Numbered from the stretch's first letter, positions 1 to 5,963 are shown. The stretch is 7,200 nt of DNA from Burkholderiales bacterium (GCA_025354075.1 JANXNO010000401.1:1-7200), one strand, 5' to 3'. The notes: generated by a model not told the origin, from the sequence alone. A program made the numbers and translations.

Positions 1-1
1 G

Positions 2-1591
2 CAGCCTTCTCAGGTCACAGTGACTTTCAATACCGCAAGCGCATTCGTAAGTCAGGCCGGCGGTGTGCTCACGCTGGCGGCAGGCGCGCCCGGAGGTACC
101 ACCCAAACTGCGACGTACAGCATCTGTCAGACCCCCGCCAACACGCTGTGCAGTGGCACGGTTAACGTCACCATCACGGTGCCCAATGTGGTCAACGCTG
201 TCGCGGATGCCGCTACATTGAGCCCTGGCGGAACGCTGAACCTTCTCGCAAATGACAACCTTAACGGCACGCCACCCCTGTCGTCGCAGGTCACGGTGAC
301 GTTCAACACGGGCAGCGCCTTCCTGAGCCAGAGCGGTGGCGTACTTACGCTGGCGGCAGGCACACCTGCCGGTACGACGCAGTCTGCAACTTACAGCATC
401 TGCCAAAGCCCGGCCAACACGCTATGTAGCGGCCCGGTCAACGTGACCATCACCGTGCCAGGCGCAATCACCGCCGTTGCAGATGCGGCCACGCTGAATC
501 CCGGTGCTACGCTCAATTTGCTGGCGAACGACAGCCTTAACGGTGCCGTTCCGCTGTCGGCACAGGTCACCGTTACCTTCAATACCGCCAGCGCTTTTCT
601 CAGCCAGACGGGAGGCGTGTTGACGCTTGCTGCGGGTGCGCCTGCAGGCTCGACGCAAACCGCCACCTACAGCATCTGTCAGAGCCCCGCCAACACCACG
701 TGCAGCGCGACGGTGAACGTTACGATCACGGTGCAGGGGACGATCAACGCCGTCGCCGATATCGCGACGTTGAGTCCCGGCGGCACGCTCAATCTGCTTG
801 CCAACGACATGCTCAACGGTGCGGTGCCGTTGTCAAGTCAGGTCACGATCACCTTCATGTCTTCAAGCGAAAATGTTACGCAGGTGGGCGGCTTGCTCAC
901 ACTATCGGCAGCAGCACAACCCGGCACCACGCATATGGGTACTTACAGCATTTGTCAGGCACCGGCGAACACACTGTGCAGTGGCCAGGCCAATTTCAAT
1001 ATCACCGTGCCGAGCACTATCCTGGCCGTTGCCGACACAGCGACAATCACGCCCGGCAGCACCTTGAATCTTCTCGCCAACGACAGCCTTAATGGCGGTT
1101 CACCGTCCTCCGTACAGGTGACGGTCACATTCAACACAGCCAGCGCGTTCCTCAGCCAAACCGGCGGATTGCTGACACTCGCCGCAGGCACGCCGGGTGG
1201 CAGCACGCAGGCCGCCACGTACAGCATCTGCGTTGCGCCAGCGAACACAACGTGCAGCAGCACGGTTGGAGTGACTATCACCGCGCCCATTACTGCCGTG
1301 GCTAATCCGGATGGCCCACGGATACTCACACGGGGTATTGGTGCTGGCATCGGCCTAAATCTCAACGATACGTTGAACGGGGTGCTCGTTCCCCCAGGGG
1401 CCGTCAACGTGCAGTACACGTTGAATGACAACACGGCAGTTTTCACGCTGACGGCCAGCGGCTATCTGCAGCTCGTGGACGATATGTTCGCGGCTCCGGG
1501 CATCTACACGTTGTCCTATACGTTCTGTGAGGCAGGAGTCGCGACCAATTGCTCAAGCACAACGGCGACGATCAACGTTCAGGCACCGTAG
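2..1591 (+). CDS. Tandem Ig-like repeat surface/secreted protein, C-terminal part (5' end outside window)
   Basis: The frame is open from the left edge (position 2) to a TAG at 1589-1591. The GTG at position 20 is not a real start, because the codons before it (QPSQVT) already match the repeat consensus. The protein is a chain of similar beta-rich domains. Each carries a strand motif like VTVTFNTASAFLSQ, a GG(V/L)LTLAAG turn, TYSIC..PANT.CS with two conserved cysteines, VNVTITV, and AVADAATL.PG.TLNLLAND. The last motif resembles the bacterial Ig (Big) or cadherin-like families, which share an 'AxDDxATxxxGxxxxxxVLAND' type signature. The cysteine pair recurs in every unit, including the final divergent domain (FCEAGVATNC), and could form a disulfide outside the cytoplasm. 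No sorting signal, transmembrane tail or type IX-like C-terminal domain follows, and the protein simply ends TINVQAP. Such proteins usually act in adhesion or as extracellular stalks, but the function here is inferred. The N-terminus, where a signal peptide would lie, is not in the window. Confidence 0.88.
   Translation, partial: QPSQVTVTFNTASAFVSQAGGVLTLAAGAPGGTTQTATYSICQTPANTLCSGTVNVTITVPNVVNAVADAATLSPGGTLNLLANDNLNGTPPLSSQVTVTFNTGSAFLSQSGGVLTLAAGTPAGTTQSATYSICQSPANTLCSGPVNVTITVPGAITAVADAATLNPGATLNLLANDSLNGAVPLSAQVTVTFNTASAFLSQTGGVLTLAAGAPAGSTQTATYSICQSPANTTCSATVNVTITVQGTINAVADIATLSPGGTLNLLANDMLNGAVPLSSQVTITFMSSSENVTQVGGLLTLSAAAQPGTTHMGTYSICQAPANTLCSGQANFNITVPSTILAVADTATITPGSTLNLLANDSLNGGSPSSVQVTVTFNTASAFLSQTGGLLTLAAGTPGGSTQAATYSICVAPANTTCSSTVGVTITAPITAVANPDGPRILTRGIGAGIGLNLNDTLNGVLVPPGAVNVQYTLNDNTAVFTLTASGYLQLVDDMFAAPGIYTLSYTFCEAGVATNCSSTTATINVQAP
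14..1402 (+). repeat. Tandem 276-bp coding repeat (92-residue Ig-like units)
   Basis: The codon beginning the VTVTF motif occurs at 14, 290, 566, 842 and 1118, exactly 276 bp apart each time. The equivalent position of the last domain is 1403, a 285-bp interval. Units 1, 2, 3 and 5 are very similar in protein sequence. Unit 4 (842-1117) is more divergent in its first half (MSSSENVTQ instead of NTASAFLSQ). The fifth unit changes in its linker (PDGPRILTRG), and the terminal domain from 1403 keeps only the fold-level pattern. This is typical of internal duplication with partial homogenisation, and it probably continues upstream of the window. Confidence 0.93.
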
Positions 1592-1837
1592 AAAGGTGCG
1601 GTTTGCGACGGTTTATTGCAGGTTTTGTTGATGCTGCGGGCTAGCTCGGTGTTTTGGCCGTTGTTGTAGCGCTGCCGTGCCCAAACGCTGGTTAGCGTCG
1701 ACACATTCAGGACACGTTTTCTCGCATTCGTGCGCCTGATCTGCATTTCGTCGCCTGTCTGTTTTGCCGCATGACATAGAACTTTACAGTTCAGTCCGTT
1801 GAATATGTGCAGTCATTGCACCGTTCGGTGGCACTGA
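1592..1837. other. Intergenic stretch without an assigned gene; contains an unexplained minus-strand open frame
   Basis: No recognisable gene lies here. On the minus strand a frame is open from about 1815 to a TGA at 1579-1581. Within it an ATG at 1746 would give a 55-residue basic peptide (MQIRRTNARKRVLNVS...) ending 13 bases inside the Ig-repeat gene. No Shine-Dalgarno sequence precedes that ATG and the peptide resembles no family I know. Small dyads are visible: ACGCT-GGTT-AGCGT at 1685-1698, GTGCA-GTCAT-TGCAC at 1807-1821, and CACCG-TT-CGGTG at 1819-1830. No T-tract terminator follows the Ig-repeat gene. The stretch may be a dispersed element or decayed coding DNA. Confidence 0.3.
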
Positions 1838-2047
1838 AACTGGGAGATTTACACGGACTTACTTCACGTCATTCTGGCGTTCAATCTGGTGACCGGTCTG
1901 AGCGTTCTCGTTGGCTGTTATGCAATGCATTACTACTTCGACCCAACACCCAATGGCAAACCGCGCGCAAAGCTCAACGTCGCCGGCATGTCTGGCGCTG
2001 CGTTGGGTCTGGTTCTAATGAGCGGTATCGCGACGTTGTTTGTTTGA
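1838..2047 (+). CDS. Small two-helix membrane protein or 5'-truncated remnant, start unresolved
   Basis: Between a TGA at 1835-1837 and a TGA at 2045-2047 this frame encodes two hydrophobic segments. They are LLHVILAFNLVTGLSVLVG, and VAGMSGAALGLVL running on to GIATLFV, joined by a polar loop with YYFDPTPNGKPRAK. The helix-loop-helix pattern and codon choice look like real coding sequence, and the frame ends 33 bases before the convergent stop of the ankyrin protein gene. The start is the problem. The only ATG, at 1925, would remove the first helix. A GTG at 1889 cuts into that helix. A GGGAG at 1842-1846 has no standard start codon at a suitable distance. An in-frame ATG at 1805 is separated from the frame by the TGA. 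It could be a short gene with a rare start, or the tail of a gene whose 5' end was replaced. I do not recognise the family. Confidence 0.4.
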   Translation, partial: NWEIYTDLLHVILAFNLVTGLSVLVGCYAMHYYFDPTPNGKPRAKLNVAGMSGAALGLVLMSGIATLFV

Positions 2048-2080
2048 GCCCGATGACGCCTGCGGACGCGCACTCCTGCG

Positions 2081-3280
2081 TCAACGCGCGCCAGCGGTTC
2101 GTAGCACGTCTGCGACTGCGGCGTCATCGCGCTCTCGCGCCATCTGCAGCGGCGTCCGGCCGCGTTCGTCCCGTGCATTGACGTTTGCGCCGCGCGCAAT
2201 CGCAGCGCGCAAGCCGGGCACGTCGCCTGCCCGCACGGCTCTGAGCATCAATTGATCGAGTTCACTCAGCTGCGGTAGCGGGCGTAACCCATCAGCAGGA
2301 TTTGCTGCCGCTTGCGGTGCCGCCTTCATCGTGTCCGACTGCGCAGTTGCAATGCGTCCTGCCAGCGCGCCCCTGGACAGGCCAGCAGACGGTGCCGTTG
2401 CCGTCACTGTCGGCGGTGCAACAGACGCGGGGGCTGGCGGAGGAGCAGGAGCGGGAGCCGCTGCAATCATGGTCTCTGACGTTTGCGCAGGAAACGCATC
2501 GGGCGCAGCAGTCGGCGCGCGAGGTGCCGCTGCGGCCATCGCAGGTTGATCTTTCATTGGCGAAGTAGCAGCTTTAGCCGATTTGCGTAATTCTGCCGAG
2601 GCAATGACGGTTTCCCGAAACGGTTCGCTGGCAGCCACGTCGGCAGCGGCAGCCGCAGGCTGCGTTGTCGCGGTATTACCGACGAAGGGCGCGGGAGCAC
2701 GTTGATCGGCTTTCTCTTTCTTTGCGGGGGGGGCGACGCTGGCGATGGCCACATTGATTTCTGTACGCGTGGATTCCGCTGGCTTGCTCGCGCCTTCGCC
2801 GTCAGCTCGTGCTCGCGACATACTTGACCCGGCAACCGCACTGGGCGCGGCGGGCGCGGGCGTGGGTGCGGGTGTGGCCACGGCGACCGCCGCATCGGGC
2901 GCTGGCGCGACCGCTGTGGCGGTCGATTCGGCCGCGCGTGCCTTGTCCACCTGCGGCGCACTGACAGCGGCTACTGTCGCGTCGGGCGCGCTCGCAGGAC
3001 GGGTGAGCTGAAAAATCCATACGCCAACCAGACCGATCACCACGCCTGCAGCCAGGCGCCATAGCGGTTGGGGTTCGTTGGCGGCGGGGGTCGCGCGCGT
3101 TGTGGCGCTCAGCGTGGCGGTGCTGGATGCTGAGGAGGGGGCGGACTGCGCAACCACGCGTGCGTGTGCCAACACCGCTGCACGTACGTTTGCGCTGGCG
3201 CGCGCGCCCTCGCGAACGCTCGCCTGACGGTAGGCGTCAAGCAATGGATCGGGGCGTTTGGTTTCGGTACTTTGGCTCAT
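2081..3280 (-). CDS. Single-pass membrane protein with Ala/Pro-rich stalk and C-terminal ankyrin repeats, probable anti-sigma factor
   Basis: This 399-residue protein has a clear layout. Residues 1-70 are a polar cytoplasmic-type segment that includes DPLLDAYRQASVREG and NVRAAVLAHARVVA. Residues 73-91 form one transmembrane helix (LWRLAAGVVIGLVGVWIFQL). Residues 93 to about 330 are a low-complexity Ala/Pro/Thr/Val stalk. About residues 336-399 form ankyrin-type helices (LMLRAVRAGDVPGLRAAI, then RGANVNARDERGRTPLQMA). The ATG overlaps the TGA of the sigma-factor gene in an ATGA arrangement (3277-3280), and GAGGT at 3287-3291 supplies a ribosome binding site six bases upstream. Translational coupling to an ECF sigma factor plus one membrane helix is the standard genetic setting of an anti-sigma factor. 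The cytoplasmic part lacks the HxxxCxxC zinc motif of the common zinc-binding class, so the role rests on context. With the N-terminus inside, the ankyrin module would be periplasmic. Confidence 0.85.
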   Translation of the reverse strand: MSQSTETKRPDPLLDAYRQASVREGARASANVRAAVLAHARVVAQSAPSSASSTATLSATTRATPAANEPQPLWRLAAGVVIGLVGVWIFQLTRPASAPDATVAAVSAPQVDKARAAESTATAVAPAPDAAVAVATPAPTPAPAAPSAVAGSSMSRARADGEGASKPAESTRTEINVAIASVAPPAKKEKADQRAPAPFVGNTATTQPAAAAADVAASEPFRETVIASAELRKSAKAATSPMKDQPAMAAAAPRAPTAAPDAFPAQTSETMIAAAPAPAPPPAPASVAPPTVTATAPSAGLSRGALAGRIATAQSDTMKAAPQAAANPADGLRPLPQLSELDQLMLRAVRAGDVPGLRAAIARGANVNARDERGRTPLQMARERDDAAVADVLRTAGAR

Positions 3281-3876
3281 GCTGACACCTCTGCAAAATC
3301 TGCGAGCAGGACCTTCAGTTTGTTGCGGGCATATCGCAGTCGGCTCTTGGCCGTCTCAAACGAGACGCCGGTGGCCGCTGCGATTTCCTCCACACTCATG
3401 TCACCTTCGGCCTGCATCAAAAATGCCTCGCGTTGATCCTCCGGCAATTGTTCAATGGCGTCTAACAGCGCCCGGGCCTGTTGCTGTGAGCTGACCTGTC
3501 GCAGTGGCCCCAATCGAGACTCGGCTGCAAGGTCAGAAAACATCGAGTCACCGTCGTCGTTTTCAGCATCGATGCTGGCGTGATTTTTCGCGGTCCGTAC
3601 ATGGTCAATCACGCGGTTTCGCGCCATTGTGAACAGCCACGTTTTGAACTTGGCGGTGGGCTCGTAACTCGCCGCCGTTCGCGCCACGGCAAACCACAAC
3701 TCCTGCACCAGATCATCCGCCACCGCCTGATTCTGCACGCTGCGAAACACAAAGCGCCACACACCTGTTTCATGCCGGTCGTAGAGCTGCTCAAACGCGC
3801 TCGATTGGCCGCGCGCAAACAACTGCATCAGGGCTTCGTCGGTGGCGTCGTGCAGTGATGACGGAGGCGTGGTCAT
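3277..3876 (-). CDS. ECF-family RNA polymerase sigma factor (sigma-70 group 4)
   Basis: This 199-residue protein has the two-domain ECF design. Residues 14-96 form sigma region 2: FEQLYDRHETGVWRFV, the DDLVQELWFAVA segment that contacts core polymerase, and the promoter-melting stretch FKTWLFTMARNRVIDHVR. An acidic linker covers residues 100-130. Residues 132-191 form region 4: LLDAIEQLPEDQREAF followed by a helix-turn-helix VEEIAAATGVSFETAKSRLRYAR that would read the -35 element. The length is normal for the family. The chosen ATG (3874-3876) has only a weak upstream signal, since AAGGA at 3896-3900 is too far away. The next internal methionine would cut into region 2, so this start is the best choice. 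The gene is co-transcribed with the overlapping membrane protein downstream. The strong hairpin at 3905-3931 separates it from the gene upstream. Confidence 0.95.
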   Translation of the reverse strand: MTTPPSSLHDATDEALMQLFARGQSSAFEQLYDRHETGVWRFVFRSVQNQAVADDLVQELWFAVARTAASYEPTAKFKTWLFTMARNRVIDHVRTAKNHASIDAENDDGDSMFSDLAAESRLGPLRQVSSQQQARALLDAIEQLPEDQREAFLMQAEGDMSVEEIAAATGVSFETAKSRLRYARNKLKVLLADFAEVSA

Positions 3877-3904
3877 GCATGAGATTATCGCCCGTTCCTT
3901 CTGC

Positions 3905-3931
3905 GGCCCCTTTCCCGCAAGGGAAGGGGCC
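3905..3931. other. Strong GCAA-loop hairpin between exported-protein gene and sigma gene
   Basis: The left arm GGCCCCTTTCCC (3905-3916) pairs with GGGAAGGGGCC (3921-3931) across a GCAA loop. This makes an 11-pair stem with one bulged T. On the minus strand it lies 11 bases after the TAG of the exported-protein gene and about 28 bases before the sigma-factor ATG. No T run follows on either strand, so it is not a textbook intrinsic terminator. It may stabilise the 3' end of the upstream transcript, attenuate read-through, or be a dispersed repeat. Confidence 0.7.
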
Positions 3932-3942
3932 CTTGACGCGGT

Positions 3943-4848
3943 CTACCGCCAAAACCGTGGTGGATCTGGCACAAAGCCAAGGCTCTCGGGGAACGCGTTT
4001 GGCGTGCGATTCCACGGACGTTGCGGATGCGGTGGTTGAATTACGCCCATCGACACCAGGTTCTCACGGCTGTCGTAACGAATGCGGATCGTCTCGTTCG
4101 GTGACGACTGCGCACGCTCAAAGCTGGTATGCGTCACCTGCGACACTTCGCGCTCGCCATGTCCGGTTCCGAGTTTCTCGCGCATGGCCGGGCTGGCGTC
4201 AGCGCGCCGCGATAACTCGCCCGCCACTGATGACGGCGCGCTTTGCGCCGGGGCGGGCGCAGGCATGCCCCGGCTGGCCGCGCTGTCAGCTGCGCCCATC
4301 TCATTACGCGAGCTCTTGCTTGATTCGGCCTCACCGCTCTGGCCGTATCGATACGTCGGTGGCGACCACGGTGGAGTCACTGAAACCGCCGGCTGATAGA
4401 CGCGCTCGTTGAACAGCGCCACACCAATCACGCCCACGTTGGCCGGACGCCCGGTGCGGGCGGCATACGAGCTGGGCGAGGCGACGAATTCAAAGGCGGC
4501 GACCTCCTGATTGCTCTTGCGCCAGCCCGTGACCTCATAGCGCTGATAGCCGTTAAACACGTAGCCCGACTGATCCACGCTCGCGGTCTGACCGTTCAGC
4601 ACGTTCACGCCGTCCACTGACATGACGGCCATGACGCGGCCGCCGACAGCGTTTGCGACGGAGATTGAATATTTGGCGCCGGGCGTGCCAGCCACCCAGT
4701 ATTCGCCTTTGAAATAATGCACTGGCAGGGTTTCGCCGGTAGAACGATCAATTACTGTCACATCAGCCAGACGACCAAGGGCGGAGGCGTTCATCGACGC
4801 GCTGGCCGCTGCGGCAACTACCGCGGTGAAGAGAACTTTGCGCAACAT
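3943..4848 (-). CDS. Conserved exported protein of unknown function
   Basis: Starting at the ATG at 4846-4848 the protein has 301 residues. A longer frame begins at 4911, but this start is preceded by an excellent AAGGAG and begins a signal peptide: MLRK, a hydrophobic core FTAVVAAAASA, then ASA at 21-23 as a likely signal peptidase I site. Residues 24-155 form a compact globular part with TGETLPVHYFKGEYWVAGTP, MAVMSVDGVNVLNGQTASV, the aromatic stretch GYQRYEVTGWRKSNQEVAAF, and PANVGVIGVALFNE. Residues 156-225 are Pro/Ser/Ala-rich and probably disordered. Residues 226-270 (LGTGHGEREVSQVTH, then NETIRIRYDSRENLVSMGVI) look like a second conserved block, and the tail is Pro-rich. From memory such proteins are widespread in proteobacteria as uncharacterised proteins, and I know no assigned activity. 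Its position just upstream of the sigma and membrane-protein pair suggests an envelope role under shared control. Confidence 0.87.
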   Translation of the reverse strand: MLRKVLFTAVVAAAASASMNASALGRLADVTVIDRSTGETLPVHYFKGEYWVAGTPGAKYSISVANAVGGRVMAVMSVDGVNVLNGQTASVDQSGYVFNGYQRYEVTGWRKSNQEVAAFEFVASPSSYAARTGRPANVGVIGVALFNERVYQPAVSVTPPWSPPTYRYGQSGEAESSKSSRNEMGAADSAASRGMPAPAPAQSAPSSVAGELSRRADASPAMREKLGTGHGEREVSQVTHTSFERAQSSPNETIRIRYDSRENLVSMGVIQPPHPQRPWNRTPNAFPESLGFVPDPPRFWR

Positions 4849-4854
4849 GGTGAG

Positions 4855-4860
4855 CTCCTT
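4855..4860 (-). promoter_or_regulatory. Ribosome binding site deciding the exported-protein start
   Basis: On the minus strand AAGGAG is followed by the six-base spacer CTCACC and then ATG at 4848. This near-perfect Shine-Dalgarno match, together with the signal peptide that begins there, rules out the upstream in-frame methionine at 4911. Confidence 0.85.
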
Positions 4861-4972
4861 GAAGCTTCGGCGCACCTCGAAATGAGATGCATGAAGACTG
4901 AAACGAAGCAAGTTGCGGGTTGGGGTTAAATCAATTTACGATTGAACAGCTTTTTACGGAAAGCCTTGTCGC

Positions 4973-5047
4973 ATATGGGCATAGACGCATATAATGGTAT
5001 TTGTTGACTTATTGCACAAATGGGGCCTATGCCCATATTGGATGGGC
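4973..5047. repeat. Cluster of ATGGGC/GCCCAT half-sites with a perfect 12-bp inverted repeat
   Basis: ATATGGGCATAG at 4973-4984 is the exact reverse complement of CTATGCCCATAT at 5027-5038, with 42 bases between them. GCCCAT (5031-5036) also pairs with ATGGGC (5042-5047) across the five-base loop ATTGG. A near copy, ATGGGG, lies at 5020-5025. Several competing hairpins or protein-binding dyads are therefore possible. The two long arms sit on either side of the candidate promoter at 4991-5019, as an operator pair would. Confidence 0.75.
4991..5019 (-). promoter_or_regulatory. Candidate sigma-70 promoter of the exported-protein gene
   Basis: Read on the minus strand, TTGTGC (5019-5014) is followed after exactly 17 bases by CATTAT (4996-4991). 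These match 3 of 6 and 4 of 6 consensus bases. Transcription would begin near 4984 and leave a leader of about 135 bases before the ATG at 4848. The match is modest. Support comes from the AT-rich setting and from the paired repeats that bracket it on both sides. Confidence 0.35.
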
Positions 5048-5105
5048 GTTTCGCGAAAAAGCTGATAGAGATTTACGCTCAAATCTTCGCATTTGATCGG
5101 GAGTT

Positions 5106-5816
5106 TCACGCCGCGTCGCGATTGCCCTTGCAGGCCGGGAATCTCGCGCAGGACCAAAAGTCCTTTGCTGCGGGGCCTTTTGCACCGACCGGTGCCACAC
5201 GCAAGCGCATCGGCCCGTTGCACACCGGGCAAAACGGTGCCGCAGGCGTCTCGGTGGTGGCTCCGAGCGTGATGACGCTCGGGATATCCGTGACCGGCAC
5301 ACCGGTCGGCATGCCGCCGGTTTCGTTGAGCATTTCGCGCAGCGTCGGCCCGTCAATCAGCTGAATCTTGCGGCCGCTAGCAAACGCCATGGCCTCGCGT
5401 GTAAACGAGCCCGTCGTGATCACAAAGCCACCCGCTGCGTTTTTGGCGCGCATGCGGTTGTGCAGCTCGCGAACGCCGGAAATATCGACCTGGGCGGTGC
5501 GCCAGTGCTTGCACTGCACCAGGAAGTACTCACCGCTTTTTCGCAACACCATATCGTGCGCACTGTCTGGCGCCTTGCCGTTGTCATCGCCCACCATGTA
5601 GCCGCGTTGCCGAAAGGCCTGACTGACCAACAGCTCAAACTGCTTCCAGGTCATCGAGCCCAGCGCCAGCATTGCTGACGCCATCGGATTGGCCGACATG
5701 CTCGCGGCCCGCGCCATACGCTGCCGACGGCGCAGACGTAAAACGGCGTAAGTGGCTATCAGCGCGGCGATCAGCAACATACCCAGCCACAGTGGCACGG
5801 CGATCACGCGATCCAT
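5106..5816 (-). CDS. Membrane-anchored Mrr-like restriction endonuclease-fold protein with topoisomerase-type zinc finger
   Basis: This 236-residue protein starts at ATG 5816, with GGAG at 5823-5826 six bases upstream. Residues 7-26 are a transmembrane helix followed by a very basic stretch (LRLRRRQR), predicting a short N-terminal anchor with the rest in the cytoplasm. Residues 55-165 form the nuclease domain: MTWKQFELLVSQAFRQRGY, HDMVL with Asp88, and FLVQCKHWR carrying the QxK pair (Gln101, Lys103), then GGFVITTGSF and IQLIDGPTLREML. Glu61, Asp88, Gln101 and Lys103 fit the metal-binding centre of the Mrr family, so the site appears intact. Residues 196-230 hold four cysteines (CPVC, then WSCARFPACKG), the pattern of the zinc ribbon at the C-terminus of type I topoisomerases, which binds single-stranded nucleic acid. 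No methyltransferase is nearby. Related proteins are often annotated as restriction endonucleases, but the cellular target is unknown. Confidence 0.9.
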   Translation of the reverse strand: MDRVIAVPLWLGMLLIAALIATYAVLRLRRRQRMARAASMSANPMASAMLALGSMTWKQFELLVSQAFRQRGYMVGDDNGKAPDSAHDMVLRKSGEYFLVQCKHWRTAQVDISGVRELHNRMRAKNAAGGFVITTGSFTREAMAFASGRKIQLIDGPTLREMLNETGGMPTGVPVTDIPSVITLGATTETPAAPFCPVCNGPMRLRVAPVGAKGPAAKDFWSCARFPACKGNRDAA

Positions 5817-5846
5817 TGTTTGCTCCGGCGATCCGGTTCAGCCTTG

Positions 5847-5875
5847 ATCATGCGTTGACATATCCGTTATGACAA
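5847..5875 (-). promoter_or_regulatory. Candidate sigma-70 promoter of the nuclease gene
   Basis: On the minus strand TTGTCA (5875-5870, 5 of 6 consensus bases) is followed after exactly 17 bases by CATGAT (5852-5847, 4 of 6). The start of transcription would be near 5840, giving a leader of about 24 bases that contains the GGAG ribosome binding site. It is the best-scoring pair I could find by eye in this gap. Confidence 0.4.
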
Positions 5876-5932
5876 TGGCAACATTTTGCGTCACATTGCA
5901 CAAAACTCTTAGGCGCACTCTCGAAACTTGCG

Positions 5933-5963
5933 CAACATTTCCCGACATTTTTCAAAAATGTTG
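5933..5963. repeat. AT-rich palindrome with alternative outer pairing
   Basis: ACATTTTT (5945-5952) and AAAAATGT (5954-5961) form a perfect 17-base dyad around C5953. In addition CAACATTT (5933-5940) is the reverse complement of AAATGTTG (5956-5963), so the two pairings compete for the right arm. The CAACATTT word occurs once more at 5879-5886. The dyad lies in the 230-base gap between the kinase stop and the nuclease start, upstream of the candidate nuclease promoter. It could be a regulator-binding site. No transcription terminator signature accompanies it. Confidence 0.55.

Noticed and set aside
955..1446. Long minus-strand open frames inside the Ig-repeat gene (also 127-363, 391-666)
   Set aside because: They are antisense shadows of a repetitive GC-rich gene, recurring at the repeat period and lacking ribosome binding sites or recognisable domains.
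1685..1698. ACGCT-GGTT-AGCGT as an intrinsic terminator of the Ig-repeat gene or an integron attC core
   Set aside because: The stem is only five pairs and has no T tract, and the GTTAGC word does not match the attC core pattern GTTRRRY.
1807..2181. Plus-strand frame starting at GTG 1807
   Set aside because: Its product is Arg/Ser-rich with no domain. It overlaps both the better membrane-protein frame and the end of the ankyrin gene.
3882..3898. GGAAC and GATAAT words upstream of the sigma gene as an autoregulated ECF promoter
   Set aside because: The two words are far too close together for a -35/-10 pair, and no ECF-type -10 follows GGAAC at 16-17 bases.
3855..4412. A 185-codon plus-strand open frame
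   Set aside because: It lies opposite the exported-protein gene, whose signal peptide, Shine-Dalgarno and domain pattern are convincing. The plus-strand product is low-complexity and Arg/Ser-rich.
4849..4911. N-terminal extension of the exported protein to the ATG at 4911
   Set aside because: The extension would precede the signal peptide and would translate through the AAGGAG ribosome binding site that serves the ATG at 4848.
5004..5032. Plus-strand TTGACT with a weak -10 at about 5027
   Set aside because: There is no plus-strand gene downstream and the -10 is poor, so it is most likely chance in AT-rich promoter DNA of the opposite strand.
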